A stretch of DNA of 64,000 nt from positions 62,001-126,000 of the forward strand of contig JASUTR010000060.1 in assembly GCA_035048495.1 (NCBI GenBank), given 5' to 3'. Below are positions 25,458 to 33,681 of the stretch, one piece after another; the first letter of the stretch is position 1, and each line of letters begins with the position of its first letter. The DNA is from Euptelea pleiosperma. Taxonomy: Eukaryota; Streptophyta; Magnoliopsida; Ranunculales; Eupteleaceae. Below the pieces are notes generated by a model. That model made no database searches. It was not told the DNA's origin and worked only from the letters and a program-made list of their open reading frames with translations. The position numbers were made by a program, and so were the translations under genes.

Positions 25458-26891
25458 ATGGCTACGAGTTCTGCGGTGGATTCATCGCTAGACGATCCAG
25501 ATGTTGTGGCACTCTTGGGGGTTGGATCTTCAGGTGGGGTTTCGAGTGTTAGCGGAGCTCCATTGAAGTTTGTTGCTGCTAGTTCTCCAGCGATCCTGGG
25601 GATCGAGAGGCCGGCTGCTGTTTTGGAATTGGAGGGTGCACTACGTCGTCCTTCGAGAATCGTGAATGAGCCTTCTAATCCCAACGATTCTGTGGAAATC
25701 CCTTCCAAGAAAACAGGGGATCCAGTGGTATGGGCGGATCTCTTCCGTAAGGGTGCTGCGGCCGAGAAGAGGTCCACCCTATCCTATTTTGAACCTTCTA
25801 TTATTGATGGTGATCGGATTGTTTCCTGTCCAACGGAGGTCCTGAATGAAGGCACTGCTGTTTGGGAAGATTACCTGGTTGGGAAGGTTGTAGGTAAGCG
25901 ATTACCGTATTTTGTTGTGAGTTCCGCGATTCATAAGTTGTGGAAACTTAAGGGATCAGTTGAGGTAACTATGCAAGACAATGGTACAATTTTCTTCAAA
26001 TTCTCGGAGAATACAGACAGAGATCGTATTCTTGATAATGGTCCTTGGTTTGTTGCCGGGCGTTTACTAGTGATTCGGCCATGGCACCCTAATGTTGAAG
26101 AAGGATTGGAAGCCCTGGCTACTATACCTATTTGGGTTAACCTGTTTGATTTGCCTAAAATCTTGTGGACACCTACTGGTATTAGTTATGTGGCAAGTGC
26201 TATAGGGCGCCCTATTTGCCTCGACTCGGCTACTGAGCATCGCACTCGACTTTCTTTTGCCAGAGTTTGTGTTGAAGTGGATGCTTCTAGCAAATTACCA
26301 AATGTTGTCCCGGTGATACTTGGAGGAGGTAGTCGAGTGCACATCAAAGTTGAATATCCTTGGAAGCCTCAACATTGTACAGGTTGTAACGCTATGGGAC
26401 ATAGTGAAGCTGGATGCCTGGTCTCTAAGAAGAAGCCCAAAAAGATTTGGGTTCCGGTCATGGGAAGAAAGGACGCCTTGCTTGAATCTACAGAGCCTGG
26501 GAATTCCTCTGAGCAGCAGACCGAACCACTGATCAATACTGAGGCTGGTGGATGGACCTTAGTTTCAAGTCGGTTGAAAGCTAAGAGTGATCCTCCCATA
26601 GCTCCTGTTGTTCAGAAATCCCCTGAATTGGAGACGTTGGGAAATCCTGCTGGAATTAATAGATTTGCATTGCTGACTGACAAGATTAATCTGGGCACCA
26701 TTGCTAGGGTGCAGTCTAAATCTGATTTGAGTGGCAGTGAGCTGGGATTACTTAAACGGAAAGGCACTTCGATTGCTCATATCCGAGAGGGCATTCGTGA
26801 ACTCACTAGGGTTCCTAGGAATGAGGAGGCTAAGTTTGGTAAGGATTGTACCAGTGGTATTGGCTCTTCTTCTCGGTTATCAGATGCATAA
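25458..26891 (+). CDS. LINE ORF1 protein (DUF4283-like, zinc-knuckle RNA-binding), copy 1
   Basis: 477 residues from the ATG at 25458, which has A at -3 and G at +4. The frame is open upstream to 25362, but only with non-ATG codons, so this ATG is chosen. A Ser/Pro-rich N-terminus (1-110) is followed by a DUF4283-like region at about 130-280, with the hallmark run from WEDYLVGKVVGKRLPY through ILDNGPWFV. A CCHC zinc knuckle (C307, C310, H315, C320; CX2CX4HX4C) and a basic patch KKKPKK come next, then a low-complexity C-terminus. In plant L1 elements ORF1 binds the element RNA and forms the ribonucleoprotein with ORF2. The stop overlaps the ORF2 start (ATGCATAA). The protein is identical to that of copy 2 and has no breaks, so ORF1 could still be translated if transcribed. 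Confidence 0.9.
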   Translation: MATSSAVDSSLDDPDVVALLGVGSSGGVSSVSGAPLKFVAASSPAILGIERPAAVLELEGALRRPSRIVNEPSNPNDSVEIPSKKTGDPVVWADLFRKGAAAEKRSTLSYFEPSIIDGDRIVSCPTEVLNEGTAVWEDYLVGKVVGKRLPYFVVSSAIHKLWKLKGSVEVTMQDNGTIFFKFSENTDRDRILDNGPWFVAGRLLVIRPWHPNVEEGLEALATIPIWVNLFDLPKILWTPTGISYVASAIGRPICLDSATEHRTRLSFARVCVEVDASSKLPNVVPVILGGGSRVHIKVEYPWKPQHCTGCNAMGHSEAGCLVSKKKPKKIWVPVMGRKDALLESTEPGNSSEQQTEPLINTEAGGWTLVSSRLKAKSDPPIAPVVQKSPELETLGNPAGINRFALLTDKINLGTIARVQSKSDLSGSELGLLKRKGTSIAHIREGIRELTRVPRNEEAKFGKDCTSGIGSSSRLSDA

Positions 26892-27803
26892 ACTAGCTGT
26901 TTGGAATATTAGGGGCCTAAATAACCCTCTTAAGCAGAGGGAAGTGAAGCGACTTATCCATCATCAAAACATTTCTATTCTTGGGTTGATAGAAAAGATT
27001 TGCAAATTGATTACTCCGGGATGGCATATGGAGGAGAACTATTCTCAGGCGTTGAATGGACGCATATGGCTTCTATGGGATCCTAGCGTGTTTGAAGTTA
27101 CTATTCAACAGAAGAGTAGCCAAGGTATTCACTGTGTTGCTTCTGAGAAATCTGGTAATACAAGGTATTTTCTTTCTGTTGTCTATGCAGAGAATAGCAA
27201 GACTGAGAGGCAATTACTTTGGCGTGATCTTACTGCTATGGCACCTGGCATTACTATCCCTTGGGTGGTTATTGGTGATTTCAATACTATTAGGTTTGCT
27301 AATGAAAAGAATGGGGGCAGTCCTGCGAATGTTAGTTCGATGCGAGATTTCAACGAATGCATTAGAGAGGCTGAACTGGTTGATCTTAAGGCTAAAGGCT
27401 TAACCTTCACATGGAACAATAAGAAACAGGGGACAGATAAGATCATGTGCAAGCTGGATAGAGCACTTGTTAACCAGATGTGGCTAAATCATTTCACCTA
27501 CTCTGAAGTGGAGTTTCTTCCTCAGGGAATTTCAGATCACAGTCCGATGGTTTTGGGTTGGTATGACAATGTTGCTACTGGCAAGAAACCGTTCAGGTTC
27601 TTTAATTATTGGGTTGATCACCCTGATTTCATGCAGGTTGTTGAGGATGTTTGGAAGGAGAAGATCTATGGGAACCCCATGTTTAGGCTTACTCAGAAAC
27701 TTAAAGTCTTGAAGGTTAAGCTTAGTGTGTGGAGCCATACCACGTTTCAGAATCTGCAAGCCCGTGTCTCAATTGTGAAGAAAGAGCTTGATGATATCCA
27801 GCG
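26884..27803 (+). pseudogene. LINE ORF2, 5' fragment (endonuclease), copy 1
   Basis: Starts at the ATG at 26884, eight bases inside the end of ORF1, in the +1 frame. It encodes the apurinic/apyrimidinic-type endonuclease that nicks the target DNA: WNIRG (Asn8), the IE motif, VVIGDFN and ISDH are all visible. A 27-bp deletion after 26995 removes nine residues directly after the catalytic Glu, including the TK of the usual ETK motif, and copy 2 retains them. The fragment is cut at 27803 by the solo LTR; translation would continue about 39 codons into the LTR and stop at 27921. A substitution at 27197 gives Ser where copy 2 has Asn. Endonuclease activity is unlikely. Confidence 0.9.
27799..27803 (+). 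other. 5-bp target-site duplication of the solo LTR, left
   Basis: CAGCG immediately precedes the TG of the inserted element and recurs at 30341-30345. Copy 2 of the LINE has CAGCG only once at the matching place (about 44856), which confirms the empty site. Confidence 0.93.
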
Positions 27804-28462
27804 TGATATTCGCTCAAAAGTGCTTATTTTAAGCAATTATCCTTTTAGCGTTATTGCATTCTCCTACGTAAAATACTCTATTTACCTACTTTTCTACGTA
27901 AGAGTCTCTTCTGTTGCGTAGAACACACTTTTCTGGACGAAATGGTATATTTGCATGCATTAAACACATTTTCGGAAGTCTAGATATTAAGCCGTTCTGA
28001 TAAAGTCTCATTACGCGCTTCTTCTGTCGCAGGAAACCCGATGGGACGATTCTCAAGACTTGTGGGCCCAAATCGATCATGAAAGCCCATTATCAAAGCT
28101 TAAAGAGCCCACATGCTATGACTAGAAGATATGGGCCAAATATGGGCTGAATAAGAGGACCATAAAGTCGGCCCAAAGAACGAAGAGAGCCGGAGAGCCA
28201 ATGACCAAGAGACGGACCAAAGCGTTTAAAGCCACATGAGTCAGCAAAGAATGATAGTCGACTCTACTGGAGAAGCGTGAGGATGGTCACAGTGAAGAAC
28301 AGGGTTCCAGACCCTCCGCCAGTGCTTTTTTCCAATTTTTTTGATACTTTTTCTCTCATCTCTCCTTATTCTCTCTCTCTCTTCATCTCTCGATCCTCGA
28401 ATCTACTGACCTAACCCCAGAACTCCTGCCTATCAGCTCTATCTCATCTCCCTTAGCTTTCT

Positions 28463-28522
28463 GACCGTTGGATCTTCCATCGGACCGTTGGATTTTCAAT
28501 CGGACCGTTGGATCTCTCTAGA
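28463..28522 (+). repeat. Three 20-bp tandem repeats in the LTR
   Basis: GACCGTTGGAT begins at 28463, 28483 and 28503, with unit spacing of exactly 20 bp and slightly varied second halves (CTTCCATCG, TTTCAATCG, CTCTCTAGA). The array lies about 240 bp upstream of the TATA-like box, so it could be an enhancer-type repeat of the LTR U3; that role is inferred. Confidence 0.75.
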
Positions 28523-28759
28523 TCCGTCGATCTACCAATCTGAGTCCCAATCAAGTCACCATCCATCCGATCGCCTTCAGAATGCCTGTCACATCATCTT
28601 GTGAGACGATGGACATCATCAGTCCATGTGGGCCAGTAGCCGGGCCCATCAGCATCGACCCGCTGTCCGACCAGTTAGTGGACCCCGCGAATTTCAAAAA
28701 TAATTTTAATTAAATGGGGGGTCCACTAATTGGGGAGATTCCCCATGGAAATAGGGAGC

Positions 28760-28767
28760 TTTATAAG
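28760..28767 (+). promoter_or_regulatory. Putative LTR TATA box
   Basis: TTTATAAG stands in a purine-rich setting about 950 bp into the LTR, followed by a long CT-rich leader. This is the expected place for a U3 promoter, with transcription starting some 25-35 bp downstream. It is a motif-based guess. Confidence 0.5.
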
Positions 28768-28905
28768 AGGAAGGAGAAGGGTTCGTTCGAACCCTAATCC
28801 CCCTCCAATCTCCTCCTCTCCTTCCCCCTATCCTTTCCCTTCTTCCCCGCGATTTCTTTCTCCTCTTTTTCCTCTTTTCTCCTTCGTCTTCTTCAACCAT
28901 TCTTC

Positions 28906-28933
28906 GCCGGAGTTGCAGGTTTGCAACTCCGGC
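28906..28933. repeat. LTR palindrome 1 (12-bp arms, loop GGTT)
   Basis: A perfect inverted repeat: left arm GCCGGAGTTGCA (28906-28917), loop GGTT, right arm TGCAACTCCGGC (28922-28933). It is the first of three related palindromes within 900 bp. Confidence 0.9.
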
Positions 28934-29073
28934 CGTCCTTCTTCTCTTCTCTTTCTTCTCTTCCTTCTCTTCATCCCTCTTCCTCTCTTCCCTTTCTTCT
29001 TTCTTCTTCTCCTTCTCGTCTTCTTCTTCTTCTTCTTCTTTTCTTCTTCTTTTTTTTCTTCTTTTCTTCGTCC

Positions 29074-29097
29074 GGCCGGAGTTGCAGAACTCCGGCC
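29074..29097. repeat. LTR palindrome 2 (10-bp arms, loop GCAG)
   Basis: A perfect inverted repeat: GGCCGGAGTT (29074-29083), loop GCAG, AACTCCGGCC (29088-29097). It uses the same CCGGAGTT core as palindromes 1 and 3. Confidence 0.9.
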
Positions 29098-29230
29098 GTC
29101 TCCGCCTTCTTCTTCTTCCTTTCTTCTTCTCTTTTTCTTCTTCTCTCCTTGCTGCTGCACGACCGCCAGCCTCCAGCTGCACCTCCACTTGCGCCTGCAA
29201 CCAGCAGGCGAGTTTTTAAACTCCTCCGGC

Positions 29231-29254
29231 GGACTGGTTCACGTTAACCAGTCC
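29231..29254. repeat. LTR palindrome with GGACTGGTT arms
   Basis: GGACTGGTT (29231-29239), a 6-nt loop, AACCAGTCC (29246-29254). Single arms of the same family recur at 29291 (GGACTGGTT) and 29391 (ACCAGTCC). Confidence 0.85.
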
Positions 29255-29780
29255 ACCACCACCGCCTGTTCCCCTCTCACCCAGCCCACCGGACTGGTTC
29301 GCCTCCGTCTCCTCTTCTCTCCGGCAACGCCCCCTCCTTCTCCACCTGCTACGCCTGCCCCCACTTCTTCCTCCCTGATCCTCCTCTTCCACCAGTCCGT
29401 CTTCTCCACTCGAACAACCAGCTGCCCACCGCCTGCAACTTCTTGGGTTCGCCTGCTGCTGCACGTCACCTCCGCCTCATTGCTCCGCCTCCTTCCTAGC
29501 GTCCCAGCAGCCACGCACCAGCAGCTGCTGCCCTTCCTCAAGCAGATCATCCTCTCCACAACTTCCACCGTTGCTGCCACCTTCCAGAACGTGCAACCTT
29601 GCACGTATTCCACCTGTGAGCACCGCCTCTTCCACCTTCAATTTGCAGGTATTTGTGAGATATAAAAAAAAATGAACCAAAAGAAAAGGGGAAGAAAAGA
29701 GAATTGGTGATTCATCCTTCATGCAAGCCACGCCTCCACCATTTGATCTTCTTCGCTGCCATGCACCACAACTCCATTGA

Positions 29781-29806
29781 CCGGAGTTGCAAACCTGCAA
29801 CTCCGG
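29781..29806. repeat. LTR palindrome 3 (11-bp arms, loop AACC)
   Basis: CCGGAGTTGCA (29781-29791), loop AACC, TGCAACTCCGG (29796-29806). The arms match palindrome 1, and the loop is the reverse complement of its GGTT loop. Confidence 0.9.
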
Positions 29807-30125
29807 CAATCTTCATGACCACATCTCTTGCGGTGCTACCCACCAAGATCCTCCTTGTTTCTCTTGCTGCCCCATGTCTTGGCTGTGCACCCGATCATTG
29901 GTAAGTCTAAGGTATTGTTTCTTTCTCTCTATTCTTTTTTTTTTTTTTTATTTTTACTTTTCATTTTCTCTCTCTAGATTTCTTCTTTCTCTCTCTATAT
30001 GTCCTCTCTCTCTAGATCTCTCTAGTTCTCTCTTTCTCTCTCTAGTTTATTTTTTTTAACGCTTTATAATTTAGTTATTTTTACTTGATTGTAAGAGACA
30101 TGTTCGAATGAATGAAGTTGATTTG

Positions 30126-30131
30126 AATAAA
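30126..30131 (+). terminator. Possible LTR polyadenylation signal
   Basis: AATAAA lies 215 bp before the 3' end of the LTR, downstream of the TATA-like box and the CT-rich leader, as expected of the R region. A short hexamer in AT-rich sequence can occur by chance. Confidence 0.35.
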
Positions 30132-30340
30132 ATTGTGTTCTATTTTCAGGAAATTTTCTGTCATTTTATGTTCCTATTCGCGCTAATCAAACTAATCCCG
30201 AGTGCGGATCGACATCCGACACGAATCCCTATACAAATCTGTCAATTTTGCAGGATAATCAGGATAAAATCGGATAAAATTATAAATCTTGTTGAGGTTA
30301 GGGTTTCCGTAACCAACGACGCGGAAAAACCCTACTTTCA

Positions 30341-30345
30341 CAGCG
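30341..30345 (+). other. 5-bp target-site duplication of the solo LTR, right
   Basis: CAGCG directly after the terminal CA of the LTR, matching 27799-27803. The LINE ORF2 resumes here without loss of target sequence. Confidence 0.93.
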
Positions 30346-33300
30346 CCTTATTCAGACTACGCCAGAGGATGTTCAACTTAGCATCGATGAAGCTAACAAA
30401 TTGAACCAATATGCTCACATTTCTGCCTATGAGGAGTCAGCGCTTCGCCAGAAATCTCGTATTGCTTGGCTGAGTTTGGGTGATAGTAATAGTGCTTTCT
30501 TCCATAAGTCTATTATATCTAGGAGATCCAGGAACTCCATTCTCAGCATTTATGATAGCACCAATCAGAAATTAACGGATGTGGACTTGATCAAAGCAGA
30601 AATTGTTAGCTATTATCAGAATATTTTGGGGACTGAAGCGGGACATTATAATGCCGATATTCTCAAGGCCTTAAGATTTGATAAATCTCTTACTAATCAT
30701 CAGCGGAATGATATGGCTCGGAAGATTGAGGATGAGGAAATTAAACAAGCCTTGTTTAGCATGGATGACTCTAAGGCACCTGGTCCTGATGGTTTCAACG
30801 CTTGCTTCTTCAAGCGTATGTGGCATATCATAGGCTTCGACTTCCTGAAGGCTGTTCAAAACTTCTTCATTCACCAAAAATTACCAGGAGGAGTTAATTC
30901 TACATTCATTACTCTTATACCTAAGGTCAGCAACCCGTCTAACCTTGGAGATTATCGACCAATTTCTTGCTGTAATGTTATATATAAATGCATTACCAAG
31001 GTCATTGCGAATAGACTGAAGTGCTATCTCCCGGGACTGATTGAACCCACCCAATCTGCTTTCATCCATGGTAGGCGTATTAGTGATAATATTCTTATCT
31101 GCCATGAGTTGTTCAGGAACTATCATAGGCCTAACTTGTCTCCTAGAAGTACGGTGAAGATTGATATTAGGAAAGCTTATGATAATCTTAGGTGGGATTT
31201 CTTGCTGGATCTTCTCAACATGCTTAATTTCCACCCCCAAGTTATTGATTGGATACGAATATGCATCTCATCAGTTAAGTATTCTGTTCTTGTGAATGGT
31301 AGTCCTGAGGGCTATTTTGTTGGGCGTAAAGGCCTTCGACAAGGGGACCCCTTGTCCCCTTATCTTTTTGTTCTGGCAATGGAAGTGTTTAGTATTTTGC
31401 TCAAGCAAACGGTTGATGATGGTTTATTCACTATCCATCCTAAATGCTCCTCTCCCCTTATCTCTCATATGACCTTTGCAGACGACCTTATGGTCTTTTT
31501 TGGAGGCGATGTTCAGTCGGCAGCTACTTTAAATGCTACTCTCCAGTTATTTTCAGATATGTCAGGACTGGTGCCTAACCGTGCAAAGAGTACCATCTTT
31601 TGTGCAGGAATTGAAGATTCTTCTAAGCGAGAGATTATCGATATACTAGACTTTCGGGAAGGGCAGATTCCTATTAGATATCTGGGTGTACCTTTAATAT
31701 CTAAACGGCTTACAGCAGCAGATTGCCAGCCTTTACTTGATCGTATTGATTCCAGAATCCAGTCTTGGAAAGGTAAGAGCCTTTCTTATGCCGGGCGACT
31801 TGAGCTTGTGAAATCAGTTCTCAATAGCATCCAAGTTTATTGGAGCAACTGTTTCTTGTTTCCTAAGAGCATTCTCCGAAAGATGAACAGCACTTGTGCT
31901 CGTTTCCTATGGGGTGGCCCTGAAATGTTAAGAAAATATCATCCGATTGCTTGGAAAACTATCTGCAAACCGAAAACAGAAGGCGGCCTAGGCCTTAAAA
32001 GTCTCGAGGAATGGAATATAGCGGCTACTCTTCGTCATACCTTTGCTATAGCGGCTGATAAAGACACCATCTGGGTTAAGTGGGTTAATACCAATCTCAT
32101 CAAGAGGAAAAAGTTCTGGAATATGCCTATTCCTACTGAGTGCTCATGGGTTTGGAGAAAAATTCTTGCAAGTCGGCGAATGGCTAGCAAACTGATCCAA
32201 CACCTTATCGCTAATGGTGAACGTACTCATCTTTGGCATGATCCTTGGCACCCTCTAGGTATATTGACAGAAGTTTTTCAAAGGAACCAGCGGTTTGACA
32301 CAAGGTGGCATGATAGTGATCTAGTTGCTAGTCTCATACATCATGGTCAATGGTCGGCACCACGAGCTAACACAGTAGAAATGCAAATAGTTTGGGACCA
32401 GTTAGGTGATGTTGACATCGATCAGCTTCAAGACAAGGATGAGGTAGTATGGATTCCATCCACCTCAGGAGAGTACACGCTTAAATCAGCATATGAAGCT
32501 ATTAGAGGAAGAGCCGATGAGGTTGACTGGTATATCTTGTTTGGAGTGCTCGGGCTATACCACGGCATAGTTTTGTGACGTGGCTGGCTGTTAACGGCGG
32601 GCTTCTCACTAAAGATAAATTGGCTATCAGGAATATTATCAGCAACTACAAGTGTATCCTTTGTGGCCAGGAAGATGAAACTATTAAGCACCTTTATTTC
32701 GATTGTGCCTTTAGTAAGTTTGTTTGGGGAAGCATTTTGAGGATTTCTAAATACTATCGGCCTGTGGCAAACTCAGACATGGAAGCTCAGTGGATACTTT
32801 TGCATTTAGTGGGAACAGATCTTAGAGTGCAGACGTTGAAAGTTGCATTCACAGCAACTATTTACTTTATCTGGATGGAGCGTAATGCTAGGATTTTTCA
32901 GAATGTTTTCCGGCCTAAGGAGCTTATTCTTCAGCAGATTGTTGAGACTACTAGATATCGCTTCAGTTTCAGCAAGGGTACAGTAGAGGATAATCCTCGT
33001 CATCAAGAATTTTTTCATTCTTGGAAGATAGAAGTTGATTTTAGACAGAATATCCCTACTCCTTGTCACTGGCAGGCTCCAATTAGCGGGTTCTTTAAGC
33101 TTAATACTGATGGCTCGCTGAGAAACAGATCGGCAGGTTATGGGGGCCTTCTTCGTGATATGAATGGTGACGCCATTTTTGCTTTTGAAGCTAATACTAA
33201 GCCTGTTTCAGTTATATATCACGAGCTACAAGCAATTGATATGGGTCTACAAATAGCTAAGGCTAAGGAGATAAAGAAGATCCAAATATGTACTGATTCT

Positions 33301-33564
33301 ACTCATGCCGTGGGCATCATCAGAGAACTCTATACTACCCCATGGCATACTAAGAAGATTATTCATTCTATTCAGAATGCTTGGGATTTTTTTGAAGCTA
33401 TTGATATTGTTCATGTCCCTAGAGAAACAAATAGAGCGGCTGATTATCTAGCCTCATCCTATGGGGTCATTGGGTCTAATGTTTTTTACCCTCCTATGTT
33501 TACATCAGAGCTTAGTAGGATCATTAGTGAGGATGCCTCGGGGCACATGTATTATCGATTGTAA
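30346..33564 (+). pseudogene. LINE ORF2, 3' fragment (reverse transcriptase, zf-RVT-like, RNase H), copy 1
   Basis: Continuation of ORF2 after the LTR. The reverse transcriptase motifs are intact: PGPDG, LIPKV, motif A KIDIRKAYD, motif B RQGDP, catalytic FADD, and YLGVPL. The frame stops at 32576-32578, but the protein clearly continues in another frame, open from about 32535 to 33564, so about one base is missing near 32531-32536. The second frame holds a zinc-binding CX2CX8HX4C and an RNase H domain with catalytic Asp (NTDGS), Glu (HELQA), Asp (CTDST) and a C-terminal Asp (NRAAD). The only coding change from copy 2 in this fragment is Thr for Met just before motif A (C at 31152, T at 45665). 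There is no ATG start of its own; it is a remnant. Confidence 0.92.
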
Positions 33565-33584
33565 ACGTTTGTTTGATCTTTAAA

Positions 33585-33606
33585 GTTAGGTAGGGGTCCG
33601 CCTAAC
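33585..33606 (+). other. LINE copy 1 3'-UTR short hairpin
   Basis: GTTAGG (33585-33590) and CCTAAC (33601-33606) can pair across a 10-nt loop, 16 nt before the poly(A) tail at 33623. The whole 3' UTR is only about 58 bp. Some LINEs use a 3' hairpin for reverse-transcriptase recognition; here the stem is short and its function is inferred. Confidence 0.45.
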
Positions 33607-33621
33607 CCCAAGCTTATCTCT

Positions 33622-33622
<1 letters not shown>

Positions 33623-33666
<44 letters not shown>
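33623..33666 (+). other. LINE copy 1 poly(A) tail (44 A)
   Basis: An uninterrupted run of A between the LINE 3' end (CTTATCTCTC) and the right target duplication. Copy 2 has 36 A. A pure tail fits a young insertion, though homopolymer lengths in assemblies are unreliable. Confidence 0.95.
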
Positions 33667-33668
<2 letters not shown>

Positions 33669-33681
33669 AGTGTTGGAACAA
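33667..33681 (+). other. LINE copy 1 target-site duplication, 3' side
   Basis: GAAGTGTTGGAACAA, repeating 25134-25148, after which the satellite continues in phase with GATTCGGGACAG. This is the original target monomer resumed. Confidence 0.93.

Larger units (their letters stand above)
28795..29160 (+). repeat. CT/TTC-rich low-complexity tract in the LTR
   Basis: A long polypyrimidine run dominated by TTC and TCTCC, densest at 29015-29070. It produces spurious long open frames on both strands (Ser/Phe/Leu-rich on +, Lys/Arg/Glu-rich on -). A second CT microsatellite lies at about 29960-30045, and a third, shorter one at 28370-28395. Confidence 0.9.
27804..30340 (+). mobile_element. Solo LTR of an LTR retrotransposon (2,537 bp)
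   Basis: The boundaries are exact because LINE copy 2 preserves the uninterrupted site. The insert begins TGATATTCGC, ends CTACTTTCA, and is flanked by CAGCG on both sides: TG...CA ends and a 5-bp duplication are the signature of LTR retrotransposon integration. It contains no gag-pol coding, no primer-binding site, no polypurine tract and no second copy of its own ends, so it is a single LTR left after recombination between two LTRs. A TATA-like box (28760-28767) and AATAAA (30126) suggest it lies in + orientation. A 2.5-kb LTR fits large Ty3/gypsy-type plant elements, but the lineage cannot be assigned without a search. Long open frames inside (28730-29665 and its antisense partners) reflect CT-rich simple sequence, not genes. 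Confidence 0.85.
25149..33666 (+). mobile_element. LINE (plant L1-type) copy 1, interrupted by a solo LTR
   Basis: A full-length non-LTR retrotransposon, 5,976 bp once the 2,537-bp LTR insertion and its 5-bp duplication are subtracted. Order: 5' UTR with a short upstream ORF, ORF1 (DUF4283-like, CCHC), ORF2 (endonuclease, reverse transcriptase, zf-RVT-like, RNase H), short 3' UTR and a 44-nt poly(A), bounded by a 15-bp target duplication. It sits in the sense direction of the satellite. Against copy 2 at 42177 it shows three substitutions that I could find, a 27-bp in-frame deletion at 26995/26996, the solo LTR, and a longer A tail. It is dead: ORF2 is split by the LTR, frameshifted near 32531 and deleted in the endonuclease. 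Confidence 0.96.

Noticed and set aside
26731..26883. Upstream extension of ORF2 from a GTG at 26731 (43759 in copy 2)
   Set aside because: It overlaps ORF1, lacks a useful ATG in good context, and the endonuclease homology starts at the ATG at 26884.
28706..29809. Several overlapping long open frames in the LTR (Ser/Phe/Pro-rich on +, Lys/Arg/Glu-rich on -)
   Set aside because: They come from the CT/TTC-rich tract, overlap on both strands, show no domain, and are within a non-coding LTR.
27804..30340. Intron, DNA transposon or complete non-autonomous element as the nature of the insert
   Set aside because: Ends TG...CA with a 5-bp target duplication fit an LTR. There are no terminal inverted repeats beyond three bases, no internal direct repeat of the ends, and copy 2 shows the empty site.
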